From contig DATAUW010000009.1 of NCBI GenBank assembly GCA_036268055.1, positions 1-64,000 of the forward strand: DNA of 64,000 nucleotides, in the 5' to 3' direction. The position numbers and the translations under genes were made by a program. This document shows positions 1-8,918 of this stretch, one piece after another (within the stretch, counting starts at the first letter, position 1; each line of letters opens with the position of its first letter). The notes under the pieces were generated by a model. It made no database searches. It was not told the origin of the DNA and was given only the letters and a program-made list of their open reading frames with translations. The stretch comes from Verrucomicrobiia bacterium (GTDB taxonomy: Bacteria > Verrucomicrobiota > Verrucomicrobiia > Limisphaerales > Pedosphaeraceae).

Positions 1-1042
1 GCGTTATCAGGCGGCGTTGATCTCGCGTATCAAGGTCATGTCCGGCATGAACATCGCCGAGAAGCGCTTGCCGCAGGACGGGCGCATCAACGTCCGCATC
101 AAAGGCGAGGAAATCGACATCCGCGTTTCCACGGTGCCGACGGTTTATGGCGAGAGCGTGTCGCTTCGCTTGCTGACGCGCGGCAAGATTTTCCTGAGCT
201 TGGACAAGCTGGGCTTCTCGCAATTGGAAGAGAACGCCATCCGCGATATTATTCTCAAGCCGCACGGAATTTTCCTCGTCACCGGCCCGACCGGTTCCGG
301 CAAATCCACTTCGCTTTACGCGTTTCTCAGCAGCATCAATTCCGTCCACAAGCGCATCATCACGATCGAGGAGCCGGTGGAATATGAATTGAAAGGCATC
401 AACCAGATCGCCGTGCGCGCGGACATCGGGCTGACATTCGCGATGGGCTTGCGCCATATTTTGCGCCAGGACCCGAATGTGATCATGGTCGGGGAAATTC
501 GCGATCTTGAAACGGCGGAAATCGCCATCCGCGCGGCGCTGACGGGTCACTTGGTTTTTAGCACGCTCCACACGAACGACGCGCCGAGCGCATTCACGCG
601 TTTGATTGATATGGGCATCGAGCCGTTCCTGGTGGCATCGTCCGTCGAGGCGGTCATGGCGCAACGCCTTGTCCGAAATATTTGCCAGCATTGCAAGACC
701 GAGCAAAAGGTGGAGCGCGATTATCTCAAGCGCATCGGTTTTCCGGCGGCGGACATCGAGACGGCGAAGTTCTGGCGCGGCGCAGGCTGCGAGGAATGCC
801 GCCAGCTTGGTTATCAGGGACGCCAGGGCATTTACGAATTGCTGATCTTGAATGAGACGTTGCGTCCGCTGATTTTGAATCGTTCCGCGGCCTCGACCAT
901 CGCGCAAAAGGCGATGGAAAACGGCATGCGTACTTTGCGGACGGATGGCTGGAACAAGGTCAAAACGGGCAAGACCACCATCGAGGAAGTGTTACGCGTC
1001 ACGCAGATCGAAGAACACATGGACGCGCTTTCGGACGACTGA
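1..1042 (+). CDS. gspE: Type II secretion / type IV pilus assembly ATPase (GspE/PilB family), 3' part only
   Basis: The hexameric ATPase of this family powers pseudopilus or pilus assembly at the inner membrane. The frame is open to base 2 and reads RYQAA upstream of the TTG at 17, so the N-terminal part lies outside the window. Visible after that TTG are the family block [11 protein letters not shown], a Walker A GPTGSGKS (about residues 90-97 from 17), the Asp-box stretch ITIEEPVEY, a Walker B-like IMVGEIRD, the His-box STLHTND and the four-cysteine zinc motif (CQHC...CEEC). The next gene begins about 90 bases downstream on the same strand. The family is certain; whether the machine is a secretion system or a pilus cannot be told from this gene alone. 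Confidence 0.95.
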   Translation, partial: RYQAALISRIKVMSGMNIAEKRLPQDGRINVRIKGEEIDIRVSTVPTVYGESVSLRLLTRGKIFLSLDKLGFSQLEENAIRDIILKPHGIFLVTGPTGSGKSTSLYAFLSSINSVHKRIITIEEPVEYELKGINQIAVRADIGLTFAMGLRHILRQDPNVIMVGEIRDLETAEIAIRAALTGHLVFSTLHTNDAPSAFTRLIDMGIEPFLVASSVEAVMAQRLVRNICQHCKTEQKVERDYLKRIGFPAADIETAKFWRGAGCEECRQLGYQGRQGIYELLILNETLRPLILNRSAASTIAQKAMENGMRTLRTDGWNKVKTGKTTIEEVLRVTQIEEHMDALSDD

Positions 1043-1133
1043 AAAAGTTTAACCCAATGATCATCGGTCTTAATCAACGTCGTCCTTCTGCGCCACCGGT
1101 GCGCGACAAAATCGCGAAAAATTTTTCTTTCCG

Positions 1134-2921
1134 ATGAGCGCGCATAAACCCACCCCCCGCTGGTTGTCAGTGTTGTGCCTCACACTCGGGCTGATTTTTG
1201 TCCTGGGCGCGCTTTACGGCATGACGGACACTGGCATGAAGGGATATGCGCTGTGGAAAAAAGCGCACGCTCCGGTGGCTGCGGTCACACCGCCACCCAA
1301 GACTCCGGTAAATCCGAAAGCGCCGAAGACCGCGTCTCCCGCCGCGCCCGCCCCCAAAGTCCATATCTCAATGGATGCCATCGCTCCGCTCGCGGAATAT
1401 TTTATTGCGGAACTGGTGATGTTTTTCATCGGTGTTCGACTTCTGCAAGTTCCCGGCAAAAAAGCGAAGGCCGCGAAAGAAGCCGCAGCGTTCGGTGAAA
1501 CGTCGCCGGTTTCTGCCGTGGCGGCGAAGACCGCGCGGGCATCGGCGAAACGCTGGCAGTCGTCAAATGTGTTGCAGGTCGGCGCGGAATCGCGGCGTCT
1601 GTGGTCTTTTGGCGCGGCCAAGGGCGGTTTCACTTTGGCGCAGGATCAAAATATTCCCACCGCCGCGCCATTGCCTCCGAACGTGGTGGGACGCGATTGG
1701 ACCGCGCTCTTTCAACCCAAGCTGAACATCGCGTGGCTGCCGGTTGAGCAAGTGTTCCTGCGCGTCGCGCAACTGCCGATCGCGGATTTTGACGAGACGC
1801 TTTCGATGGTCGAGTTGCAACTGGAAAAACTTTCGCCGCTGCCCGTCACACAAATTGTCTGGAGCATTCAAGTCCTGCCGCAACGCGTGGACAATCTGCA
1901 AACGATCATCGTCATCATCATGGCGCGCGATCTGGTGGAAAAATTTTTAGGCGAACTTGAAGGGCAGGGGTTTCTTGCCGACCGCTTGGAGTTGCCGATC
2001 CTCGACCAGATGCAAGCAACGGCGGTGAAGGCGGACGGCGCGTATATTTATCCTGATGCGACCACGGGAAAATTATCCGCGCTGGTCGCGTGGTGGTATG
2101 GCGGCACGTTGCGGAATCTTGGTTTGTTGCACGTTCCCGCTGGCGAACGCCGCGAAGCGGTTCTGCGCGAGCAACTCACGCAAATGGCCTGGTCCGGCGA
2201 ACTCGAAGGCTGGCTTACGAGCGCGCCGCGCTGGTTTCTTGTCGCGGATGAAGACACGGCCGTGACGTGGGAGCCGTTGTTCCGGTCGTGGCTGGGGACG
2301 AATCTGGAAGTGTTGCGGCCAGCGCCGCCGACGCAACTCGCCACGTTGAACGCCAATCGCGCCGCGCGGGCCGAGTCCGGCGCGGGCATTCTCCCGCCGG
2401 AATACGCCACACGTTACCAACAGGAGTTCGTGGACCGCCTTTGGATGCGCGGTCTGGGTGTGGTGCTGGCGGCGTATCTGGGCGGAGTGACGATCTATCT
2501 CGCGGGCGCGGCGGTGCAGAGTTATCGCGCGGAAACTTTGGTGGAAGAAGTCTCGAGCCATAGCCGCGCCTACACGAATGTGCTGCAACTCAAGGCGCAG
2601 TTGGGAATTTTGCAGAACCGGCAGGCGCTTAAATTTGCCTCGCTCGATTGCTGGAAAAAAACCGCGGAATTGCTGCCGGAAAATATTTCCATCGGCACGC
2701 TGGAATTCAAGGACGGCAAACATTACAGCTTGAGCGGAACCGCGCAGGCCGATCAAAGCGGCGCGCTGACAGATTTTAACGAGGCCTTGCGCAAGGCCAC
2801 GCTCGACGGCGAGCCGATGTTTGAAACCCTGAGCCTGCCGCAAATCAAATTAAATCCCGGCGGCGCGACGCTGTCATGGAGTTTTAACGGGGACCTGGCC
2901 CGTGCGGAGGAGGCGAAATGA
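1134..2921 (+). CDS. GspL/PilM-PilN-like inner-membrane assembly protein
   Basis: Predicted 595-residue membrane protein. It has an N-terminal hydrophobic segment (about residues 12-32), a Pro/Ala-rich linker, a second hydrophobic stretch near 86-102, a mid region that resembles the actin-like cytoplasmic part of GspL/PilM, a clear transmembrane helix around residues 440-460, and a C-terminal domain with the PilN-like pattern LLPENISIGTLEF. In the family this protein couples the ATPase to periplasmic partners. Its place between the ATPase and a PilO/GspM-like gene supports the role. The two extra N-terminal hydrophobic segments are unusual for GspL. Its stop overlaps the next start as ATGA, suggesting translational coupling. 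Family assignment is by context and weak similarity. Confidence 0.7.
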   Translation: MSAHKPTPRWLSVLCLTLGLIFVLGALYGMTDTGMKGYALWKKAHAPVAAVTPPPKTPVNPKAPKTASPAAPAPKVHISMDAIAPLAEYFIAELVMFFIGVRLLQVPGKKAKAAKEAAAFGETSPVSAVAAKTARASAKRWQSSNVLQVGAESRRLWSFGAAKGGFTLAQDQNIPTAAPLPPNVVGRDWTALFQPKLNIAWLPVEQVFLRVAQLPIADFDETLSMVELQLEKLSPLPVTQIVWSIQVLPQRVDNLQTIIVIIMARDLVEKFLGELEGQGFLADRLELPILDQMQATAVKADGAYIYPDATTGKLSALVAWWYGGTLRNLGLLHVPAGERREAVLREQLTQMAWSGELEGWLTSAPRWFLVADEDTAVTWEPLFRSWLGTNLEVLRPAPPTQLATLNANRAARAESGAGILPPEYATRYQQEFVDRLWMRGLGVVLAAYLGGVTIYLAGAAVQSYRAETLVEEVSSHSRAYTNVLQLKAQLGILQNRQALKFASLDCWKKTAELLPENISIGTLEFKDGKHYSLSGTAQADQSGALTDFNEALRKATLDGEPMFETLSLPQIKLNPGGATLSWSFNGDLARAEEAK

Positions 2922-3664
2922 AACGCTTTCTTGCCGGCTTGACCACGCAGGAACGCCGCTGGCTCGTGGGCATTGGCGTCGTGCTGTTCCTGATCATCAA
3001 TTATTTTTTTGTCTGGTCGCATTTTCACGACTGGGCGCGGAACACGATGCTCATGCAGCGCACGGAAAAAACGAACGAGGTTTATAGCACGGAACTTCGT
3101 CATCAGGCGGAATACCAGCGCAAGATCAACGAACTGCAATCAGACGGTTCCTCCGTGCTACCGGAAGACCAGGCGATTGATTTCGTGCATTTCTACAACA
3201 GCCGCGCGATCAGCAATAAAATCATCGTCGTCAACCAGGGCGCATTGGTGACGCACACGAATGAATTTTTTCTCGAGCAGCAAATGGGCATCACCATCCA
3301 GGCGGATGAAACCAATCTCGTGAAATTTTTGTACAGTCTCGCCGCGGGTAATTCGATGATGCGCGTGCGGGCGATGAGCCTGCATCCCGATCCCAGCCAT
3401 CGTGAACTCAGCGCGAACGTCACACTCGTGGCGAGTTACCAGAAAAAAAAGCCGGTGCGTGGAGCAACCCCCACTGCGCCGCATACCGTGGCGGTGGCGC
3501 CGAAGCCCGCGCCCGCTCCCATCGCCCAAAAACCACCGACGCCACCGGTTGAGCCGCCAACGGCCAATGTGCCGCCGCGCGAACATAGCAATCACATGTC
3601 CAATCCCTTTTCCCGACTCCTCGGCACCAATAAAACGGCATCGCTTAAATCAAACAGACCGTGA
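2918..3664 (+). CDS. GspM/PilO-like assembly protein
   Basis: Predicted 248-residue bitopic protein with a short cytoplasmic N-terminus, one transmembrane helix (about residues 14-32), a periplasmic coiled-coil-like stretch and a ferredoxin-like PilO/GspM-type domain to about residue 175. A Pro/Ala-rich tail follows. GspM and PilO form the inner-membrane platform with GspL or PilN. It starts inside the stop of the preceding gene (ATGA) and its own stop overlaps the GTG of the secretin gene (GTGA), so the three are one tightly coupled operon. Sequence identity in this family is low, so the call rests on topology and position. Confidence 0.7.
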   Translation: MKRFLAGLTTQERRWLVGIGVVLFLIINYFFVWSHFHDWARNTMLMQRTEKTNEVYSTELRHQAEYQRKINELQSDGSSVLPEDQAIDFVHFYNSRAISNKIIVVNQGALVTHTNEFFLEQQMGITIQADETNLVKFLYSLAAGNSMMRVRAMSLHPDPSHRELSANVTLVASYQKKKPVRGATPTAPHTVAVAPKPAPAPIAQKPPTPPVEPPTANVPPREHSNHMSNPFSRLLGTNKTASLKSNRP

Positions 3665-5943
3665 AAACCATTCTCCTCATCCTTTTCGTCGCTTGCGCGA
3701 GCGCACTTGCGCAAACGCCGGCCATCACCGATTCCACCGATCCGGCCACGCGCGATGCCATCATGCGAAATGCGTTGCGCACCGCGATGGGCCTCACTAA
3801 TTCCAATACTGTGACCGCCTCCGCGCCAGTCACGCGAAGCCCGGCGGTTCCACCCGCCGCGGCGACGCCCTCGTCAACGCCGCCGACCATCATTGCACAA
3901 GCCAATCCGCCTGCCTTGACCAATCGCACGACTCCCGCGTTTCCCGCATTCCCAACACTCCCGGCTGCGGGCACGCGCGGACGTCCACGCCCGACCCGTG
4001 CTGATATGAATGCCGCTGCGGCCAACGCAGTGAAGGGGGCAAATGTCCCGCCGCTTGGGACAGCCACCGAGACCGAAGGCAAGTCCGCAGAGACGATTAT
4101 TCCGCCGGGCGACATTGATTTTCCAGCGGTGAGCATCGAACAGGTCTTGCCGATTTACGCGGAACTGGTGGGCCGGACAATTTTGCGCGCGCAAATTCCC
4201 CCCATCACGATCAGTTTGAAAACGCAAACGGCACTGACGAAAACCGAGGCCATCCAGGCTTTCGACAGTGTGCTGGCGATGAATGGCATCACCATGATCA
4301 ATGTCGGTGACAAGTTTGTGAAGGCAGTGCCAATGAATCTTGCCGCCGCGCAAGCCGTACCGTTTGGAACCAATTCGGATTCGGAGATTCCTGAGTCTGA
4401 TCAATACATCACGCACATCACGCAGTTGCAATACGCCAAGCCCAGCGAAGTGGTGCCGGTATTGACGCCGCTGGCGCAAATTCCGAACAGCATCCTCGCG
4501 ATTGACAGCAGCGGTATTTTAATCATCCGCGATTACGCTTCCAACGTGAAACGCATGCTGGAATTGATCAAGCAAATAGATGTCACGGCGCCGTCGGAAT
4601 ACGACTCTGAAGTTATTCCCATCAAATATGCGCAGGCGCAGGACATCGCGAGCGCGTTGAGCAGCTTGAGCGGTGGCGGAGGCGGCGGCACGACGATCGG
4701 CCATAGCGGAGGGGGCGGAACACATACCGGCACGACGGGAGGGTTGGGAGGACTTGGGGGTGGAATCGGAGGAGGCATAGGAGGTAGCACCGGTTACGGC
4801 GGATCGAGCGGGTTTGGAGGTTCCACTGGTTTAGGCGGTTCCACTGGCGCGACCGGGGGGCGCACTTCGAGTTTCACGGACCGGTTGAATCAGGTGATTT
4901 CCAAGGCGGCCGGGCAGGGAGATTTCCAGGTGCTGGGCAAAACCAAGATCATCGCGGATCAACGCACGAATTCGCTATTGGTTTTCGCGAGCAAGGAAGA
5001 CATGGCGATGATCAAAAAGATCGTGAACCAACTGGACGTCGTCCTCGCGCAAGTGCTCATCGAAGCCATCATCATGGAAGTCACGCTGGACAACAGCCAG
5101 TCGGTCGGCGTCAGTTACAATCAATTAAATCCAAGCCAGCCGGGAAATTATTTTAGCGGCATCGGCGGTATCAACAACGGGACCTTTCTCAATCAGCAAA
5201 GTTTCGCCGCATCCGCCGGTTCCAACTTGGTTTCTCAAATTCCCGGTGGCCTGAGCTACGCCGCGCAATTCGGTGGTGATTTTGACGCCACCATAACCGC
5301 GATCGCAGCCAACGACCGCATCAATGTGTTGTCGCGTCCGACTATTCAAACCTCCCACGGTGTCGCAGCTTCACTGCAGGTGGGCGATACCGTTCCCGAA
5401 GTGTCGGGCACTTATTTCGGCGGCATCAACGGCCAGGCGAGTTCGCAATATCAACAGACGTTCGTCGGCATCAATTTGCAGGTGACGCCGCTGATCAATC
5501 CAGACGGACTCGTGGTCATGGATATTTTGCAGGATGTCCAGCAGCTTGGGCCGAGCACGATCATTGACGGCAACCCCGTGCCGACCACGAGCAAACGCAC
5601 CGCGCAGGCGACGGTTTCCGTCCGCGACCGCGACACCATCATCCTCGGCGGCATGATCAGCACGAGTAAATCCACCAGCCGTTCGGGGGTGCCGTTCCTC
5701 AAGGACATTCCCGGGCTCGGTTATCTTTTCCGCAGCACCGTGGATTCGAGCAAGCGCGTCGAACTCATCGTCCTGATTCGTCCAACCGTGCTGCCGACTC
5801 CTGAAGCGGCGGCGCTGGTGGCGGCACATCGGCGCGACAAGATGCCGGGCATCAAAGCCGCTGAACGCGAAGAGCGCTTGGATGCCAACGAACGGTTGAA
5901 ACAATCGGACAAACTCAAGATGCCGAAAGAGACGGATTATTAA
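3661..5943 (+). CDS. gspD: Type II secretion system secretin GspD-like outer-membrane channel
   Basis: This 760-residue protein forms the outer-membrane exit pore. It starts at a GTG that overlaps the previous stop and has a clear signal peptide (MKTILLILFVACASALAQ). A Pro/Ala-rich segment leads to N-domains: a secretin/TonB-type domain at about 150-230, then KH-like N1/N2 domains at about 240-330. A long Gly-rich insert (about 338-400) follows, then another N-domain and the C-terminal secretin beta-barrel domain with the hallmark VPFLKDIPGLGYLFR. The C-terminus is Lys/Glu-rich. No lipobox is visible. It is the last gene of the secretion operon present here and is about the usual length for GspD. 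Confidence 0.93.
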   Translation: MKTILLILFVACASALAQTPAITDSTDPATRDAIMRNALRTAMGLTNSNTVTASAPVTRSPAVPPAAATPSSTPPTIIAQANPPALTNRTTPAFPAFPTLPAAGTRGRPRPTRADMNAAAANAVKGANVPPLGTATETEGKSAETIIPPGDIDFPAVSIEQVLPIYAELVGRTILRAQIPPITISLKTQTALTKTEAIQAFDSVLAMNGITMINVGDKFVKAVPMNLAAAQAVPFGTNSDSEIPESDQYITHITQLQYAKPSEVVPVLTPLAQIPNSILAIDSSGILIIRDYASNVKRMLELIKQIDVTAPSEYDSEVIPIKYAQAQDIASALSSLSGGGGGGTTIGHSGGGGTHTGTTGGLGGLGGGIGGGIGGSTGYGGSSGFGGSTGLGGSTGATGGRTSSFTDRLNQVISKAAGQGDFQVLGKTKIIADQRTNSLLVFASKEDMAMIKKIVNQLDVVLAQVLIEAIIMEVTLDNSQSVGVSYNQLNPSQPGNYFSGIGGINNGTFLNQQSFAASAGSNLVSQIPGGLSYAAQFGGDFDATITAIAANDRINVLSRPTIQTSHGVAASLQVGDTVPEVSGTYFGGINGQASSQYQQTFVGINLQVTPLINPDGLVVMDILQDVQQLGPSTIIDGNPVPTTSKRTAQATVSVRDRDTIILGGMISTSKSTSRSGVPFLKDIPGLGYLFRSTVDSSKRVELIVLIRPTVLPTPEAAALVAAHRRDKMPGIKAAEREERLDANERLKQSDKLKMPKETDY
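4672..4860 (+). repeat. Gly-rich low-complexity insert inside gspD
   Basis: A GGN-rich stretch that encodes poly-Gly and repeating G-G-S-T-G / G-S-S-G-F type units between N-domains of the secretin. GspD proteins usually have only a short disordered loop here; this one is about 60 residues. It is likely flexible and prone to length change. Confidence 0.85.
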
Positions 5944-5992
5944 TTGAAGGCTGATTAAATTTTATCGCTGCTTTAAATGCAGCCCCTGACTT

Positions 5993-8839
5993 ATGAGTAA
6001 TCCATTTGATGTTTTTAAAATGCGCCTGGCGCAATGGATGGTTTGCGGATTTGCGCTGGTTGCGATGATGTTCGCGCGCCCCGCTGCGGCGCAAAATCCG
6101 CAACCGGTGGTTATCACGCGGGCCAACGTGAATGATCTGCAAACGGCGCTGGGTTTTCGCGGCCTGACGACGACTCAGTTGGTTCTGTGCGAATTCAACG
6201 GCACGATTGTGTTGAACGGCTTGCAGTCCATCGCAGGCAATATCATTTTGGAAGCGCAAACTAATTTCAACGTGACGATCCAGGGGCCGACGAGCAGCCG
6301 CACGGCCAGCCATATGTTCCAGGTTCAATCGAATGTCACATTCACGATGGAGAATTTGATCATTAGTGGCGGCGTAAGCCGTGGCACAAACGGCGCAAAC
6401 GGCGGACCGGGCGTAAATAATTCTTTTAAAGTTGGCGGCAACGGAACCAACGGCACGAGTGGCGGCTTCGGTTTCGGTGGAGCAGTTTATAATTTGGGCA
6501 CCAACATCGTCATTAATTGTATTTTCCTTACGAACAGCGCGACGGGCGGCAATGGCGGCAATGGCGGCGGTGGCGGAAGCAGCGGCGTTTCGACTGGCGG
6601 GAATGGTGGTTCCGGTGGCAATGGTGGCTTCGCCTCAGGCGGTGCGATTTATAATCTTGGCACGCTGGTGCTGAGTAATTGCACTTTCGCTGGCAATGGA
6701 ACCATCGCCGGCAACGGCGGAACGGGTGGCACGAATGGAGCGGGTGGGACTGCTTATGCCGGCGGCGGCGGCGGCGGCGGGCTGGCACTGGGCGCGGCGA
6801 TTTACAATCAAGGCAAGGCGTTCATTCAAGCCTGCACTTTTGATTTCAATTTTTGTGAAGGCGGCAATAGCCAGACTGCGGGTGGCGCTCCCGGAGGAAA
6901 TGGAAACGGCCCGGCCGGCGCCATCGGCGGCAGCGCCGACGGAGCGGGAATTTATAGCGTTGGAGCCAGTGCGAACATCCAAATGATCAACTGCACTTTC
7001 AGCCAAAATGTTGCCATTGGTGGCGGCGGTGGCAATGGCGGCGTCGGGACGGTGTTGGCGGGTGCGGCAGGCAATGGCGGCAACGGGGCCGGTGCAGCAG
7101 TTTTTAACGACACTGGATCTGTAGTTGCCGCAACCAACTGTACTTTCGCGGAGGGTTCCGTGTTTGGCGGGACAAATGGCAATATCGGAGCTTCGGGTCT
7201 TACCGGAGGTGTTTTCACCGGTTTGATCGGTGAGGAAGTGGGCGGCAATATCGTGAACGTGGGCACGTTCGTGCTCGCAAATTCGATTCTCGCCTACGTG
7301 ACCAACGGTGGAAACATTTACGGTAATATCACCGACGCCGGTTTTAACATCAGTGACGACGGGACGCCCGTTATCCATAATGCCACCACGCAGGTTAATC
7401 TCGATCCCATCCTGTTTAATCTTTCCACGAATGGCGGTCCGACTTCGACTTACTATCTTGATTCGAGCAGTCCCGCGATTGATGCCATCACCAACACCAA
7501 CACGGCATTTCCCGCGTTCGACCAGCGGGGCTTTCCGCGTCCCATCGGACAATTCGCCGACATCGGCGCGGTGGAGTTCGGCACACCGAGTTATAGCATC
7601 AGCGGGCAAATCCTGCCCGCAGTGGGCAACTTTGTGCTCAATGAATATACGAATGTGACGATCAATGCCGTGGGAAGCGGGCTCACGTATACGGCCATGC
7701 CTAATGCAGTTGGAGTGTATAGTTTTCCAAACCTGCCTCCGGATATTTATACGGTGACCCCGCAGCCGACGAACGGATTTAGTTTCAATCCCCTCAATTT
7801 TACGGTGACCCTGGCCAATACCAATCCGATCGTCACTGGGAGTAATTTCCTGGCCACGCCTTCCTTTACACTTGGGGGAATTATTTCCAACCTGACCAGC
7901 ACCGCGACGGTGGCGTTGTACGTGACCAATAATGGGAACAATACGTTTTTTGCGCAGACGACCACCGCGCCGAACGGCATATATATGTTCACTAATGCGC
8001 CCACGCAAAATTACATTATCACCCCGGTTCCCAGTTCGACGACGTCCTTCAGCCCCCCAAGTTTATTTGTCTCAAATCCGACCGCTGACAATACCAACTT
8101 GAATTTCAACGCCGTGCTTCCGACCTATCTGGTCACTGGATTGATCACCAACAATGGCGGCGCGATCATTACGGTGAATGCCAATTCCAGCGTGTCAGCA
8201 ACCACCCACACAGATGCCAATGGCAATTATGCCTTCAACCTCATTGCGGGAACTTACGTGGTGACTCCCCAAGCTGCCGGATTTACCTTCTCGCCACCGA
8301 GCATTCAGGTCAGCGTACCACCAGCGACGAATCTTTCCGTCTTCACCGCGCAAGGAAGCGCGACGAGCGGGGCCATCACCGGCCAGGTGATGCTGGGAAC
8401 TACTGGCTCGCGTGCTTACGCCAACGCCATGGTCATCGCGACGAGCGGGACGAGTTCGTATCTCGCAATGACGGATTCCGGCGGCAATTATACCATCAAT
8501 GGTTTGCCATCGGCGAGCTACGTGGTGAGCGCGCAACCGGCGGCGCTTTTCAGCCCGAGCGGCACGAGTGTGCCGTCGCTTTCCGGCACAGTCGGGAATA
8601 TCAATTTTCGATTGATGGAGACCAACAGCAGTCTGGCGATTGCGCGCGGGACAAATACCGGTTCCATGAACCTAAGCTTCGAAAAATGGATCCCGTTCCA
8701 GAAGTATCGAATCCAATCTTCCGTCAATCGCACAAATTGGCAGGACTTTTCTACGAACACGCCGGGGACGAATACAGCGGTTGTTCCCATTCCTTTAGAT
8801 ACCACGACGAACCATTTCTTCCGCGCGGTAACGCCTTGA
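5993..8839 (+). CDS. Large secreted parallel beta-helix protein with carboxypeptidase-regulatory-like repeats
   Basis: Predicted 948-residue exported protein with a signal peptide ending around PAAAQ (about residue 34). Residues about 40-520 are a right-handed beta-helix of the choice-of-anchor Q type, with very Gly/Asn-rich turns and repeated G-A-(A/V)-[IVF]-Y/F-N rungs. The characteristic closing block DQRGFPRP...DIGAVEFG lies near 505-530. Three or four carboxypeptidase-regulatory-like beta-sandwich repeats follow (about 535-870; patterns such as G-x-Y-x-F-x-x-[LI]-x-x-G-x-Y-x-V-x-P). The last about 55 residues read YRIQSS...W...FFRAVTP, resembling the C-terminus of the protein at 53110-57681. 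It sits 49 bases after gspD on the same strand and may be a substrate of that system (inference). The ligand is unknown. Confidence 0.85.
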   Translation: MSNPFDVFKMRLAQWMVCGFALVAMMFARPAAAQNPQPVVITRANVNDLQTALGFRGLTTTQLVLCEFNGTIVLNGLQSIAGNIILEAQTNFNVTIQGPTSSRTASHMFQVQSNVTFTMENLIISGGVSRGTNGANGGPGVNNSFKVGGNGTNGTSGGFGFGGAVYNLGTNIVINCIFLTNSATGGNGGNGGGGGSSGVSTGGNGGSGGNGGFASGGAIYNLGTLVLSNCTFAGNGTIAGNGGTGGTNGAGGTAYAGGGGGGGLALGAAIYNQGKAFIQACTFDFNFCEGGNSQTAGGAPGGNGNGPAGAIGGSADGAGIYSVGASANIQMINCTFSQNVAIGGGGGNGGVGTVLAGAAGNGGNGAGAAVFNDTGSVVAATNCTFAEGSVFGGTNGNIGASGLTGGVFTGLIGEEVGGNIVNVGTFVLANSILAYVTNGGNIYGNITDAGFNISDDGTPVIHNATTQVNLDPILFNLSTNGGPTSTYYLDSSSPAIDAITNTNTAFPAFDQRGFPRPIGQFADIGAVEFGTPSYSISGQILPAVGNFVLNEYTNVTINAVGSGLTYTAMPNAVGVYSFPNLPPDIYTVTPQPTNGFSFNPLNFTVTLANTNPIVTGSNFLATPSFTLGGIISNLTSTATVALYVTNNGNNTFFAQTTTAPNGIYMFTNAPTQNYIITPVPSSTTSFSPPSLFVSNPTADNTNLNFNAVLPTYLVTGLITNNGGAIITVNANSSVSATTHTDANGNYAFNLIAGTYVVTPQAAGFTFSPPSIQVSVPPATNLSVFTAQGSATSGAITGQVMLGTTGSRAYANAMVIATSGTSSYLAMTDSGGNYTINGLPSASYVVSAQPAALFSPSGTSVPSLSGTVGNINFRLMETNSSLAIARGTNTGSMNLSFEKWIPFQKYRIQSSVNRTNWQDFSTNTPGTNTAVVPIPLDTTTNHFFRAVTP

Positions 8840-8918
8840 GACTAGAAGTTTAACTGAGTTGATAAAAGACTCGATGATGCTTATCCATCATTGAGATTGG
8901 GCGAAGCGCCAACTGTTG

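Noticed and set aside
6635-8008. 457-codon frame opposite the beta-helix gene
   Set aside because: Arg/His/Ile-rich translation without domains; the plus-strand reading has a signal peptide and a clear fold.
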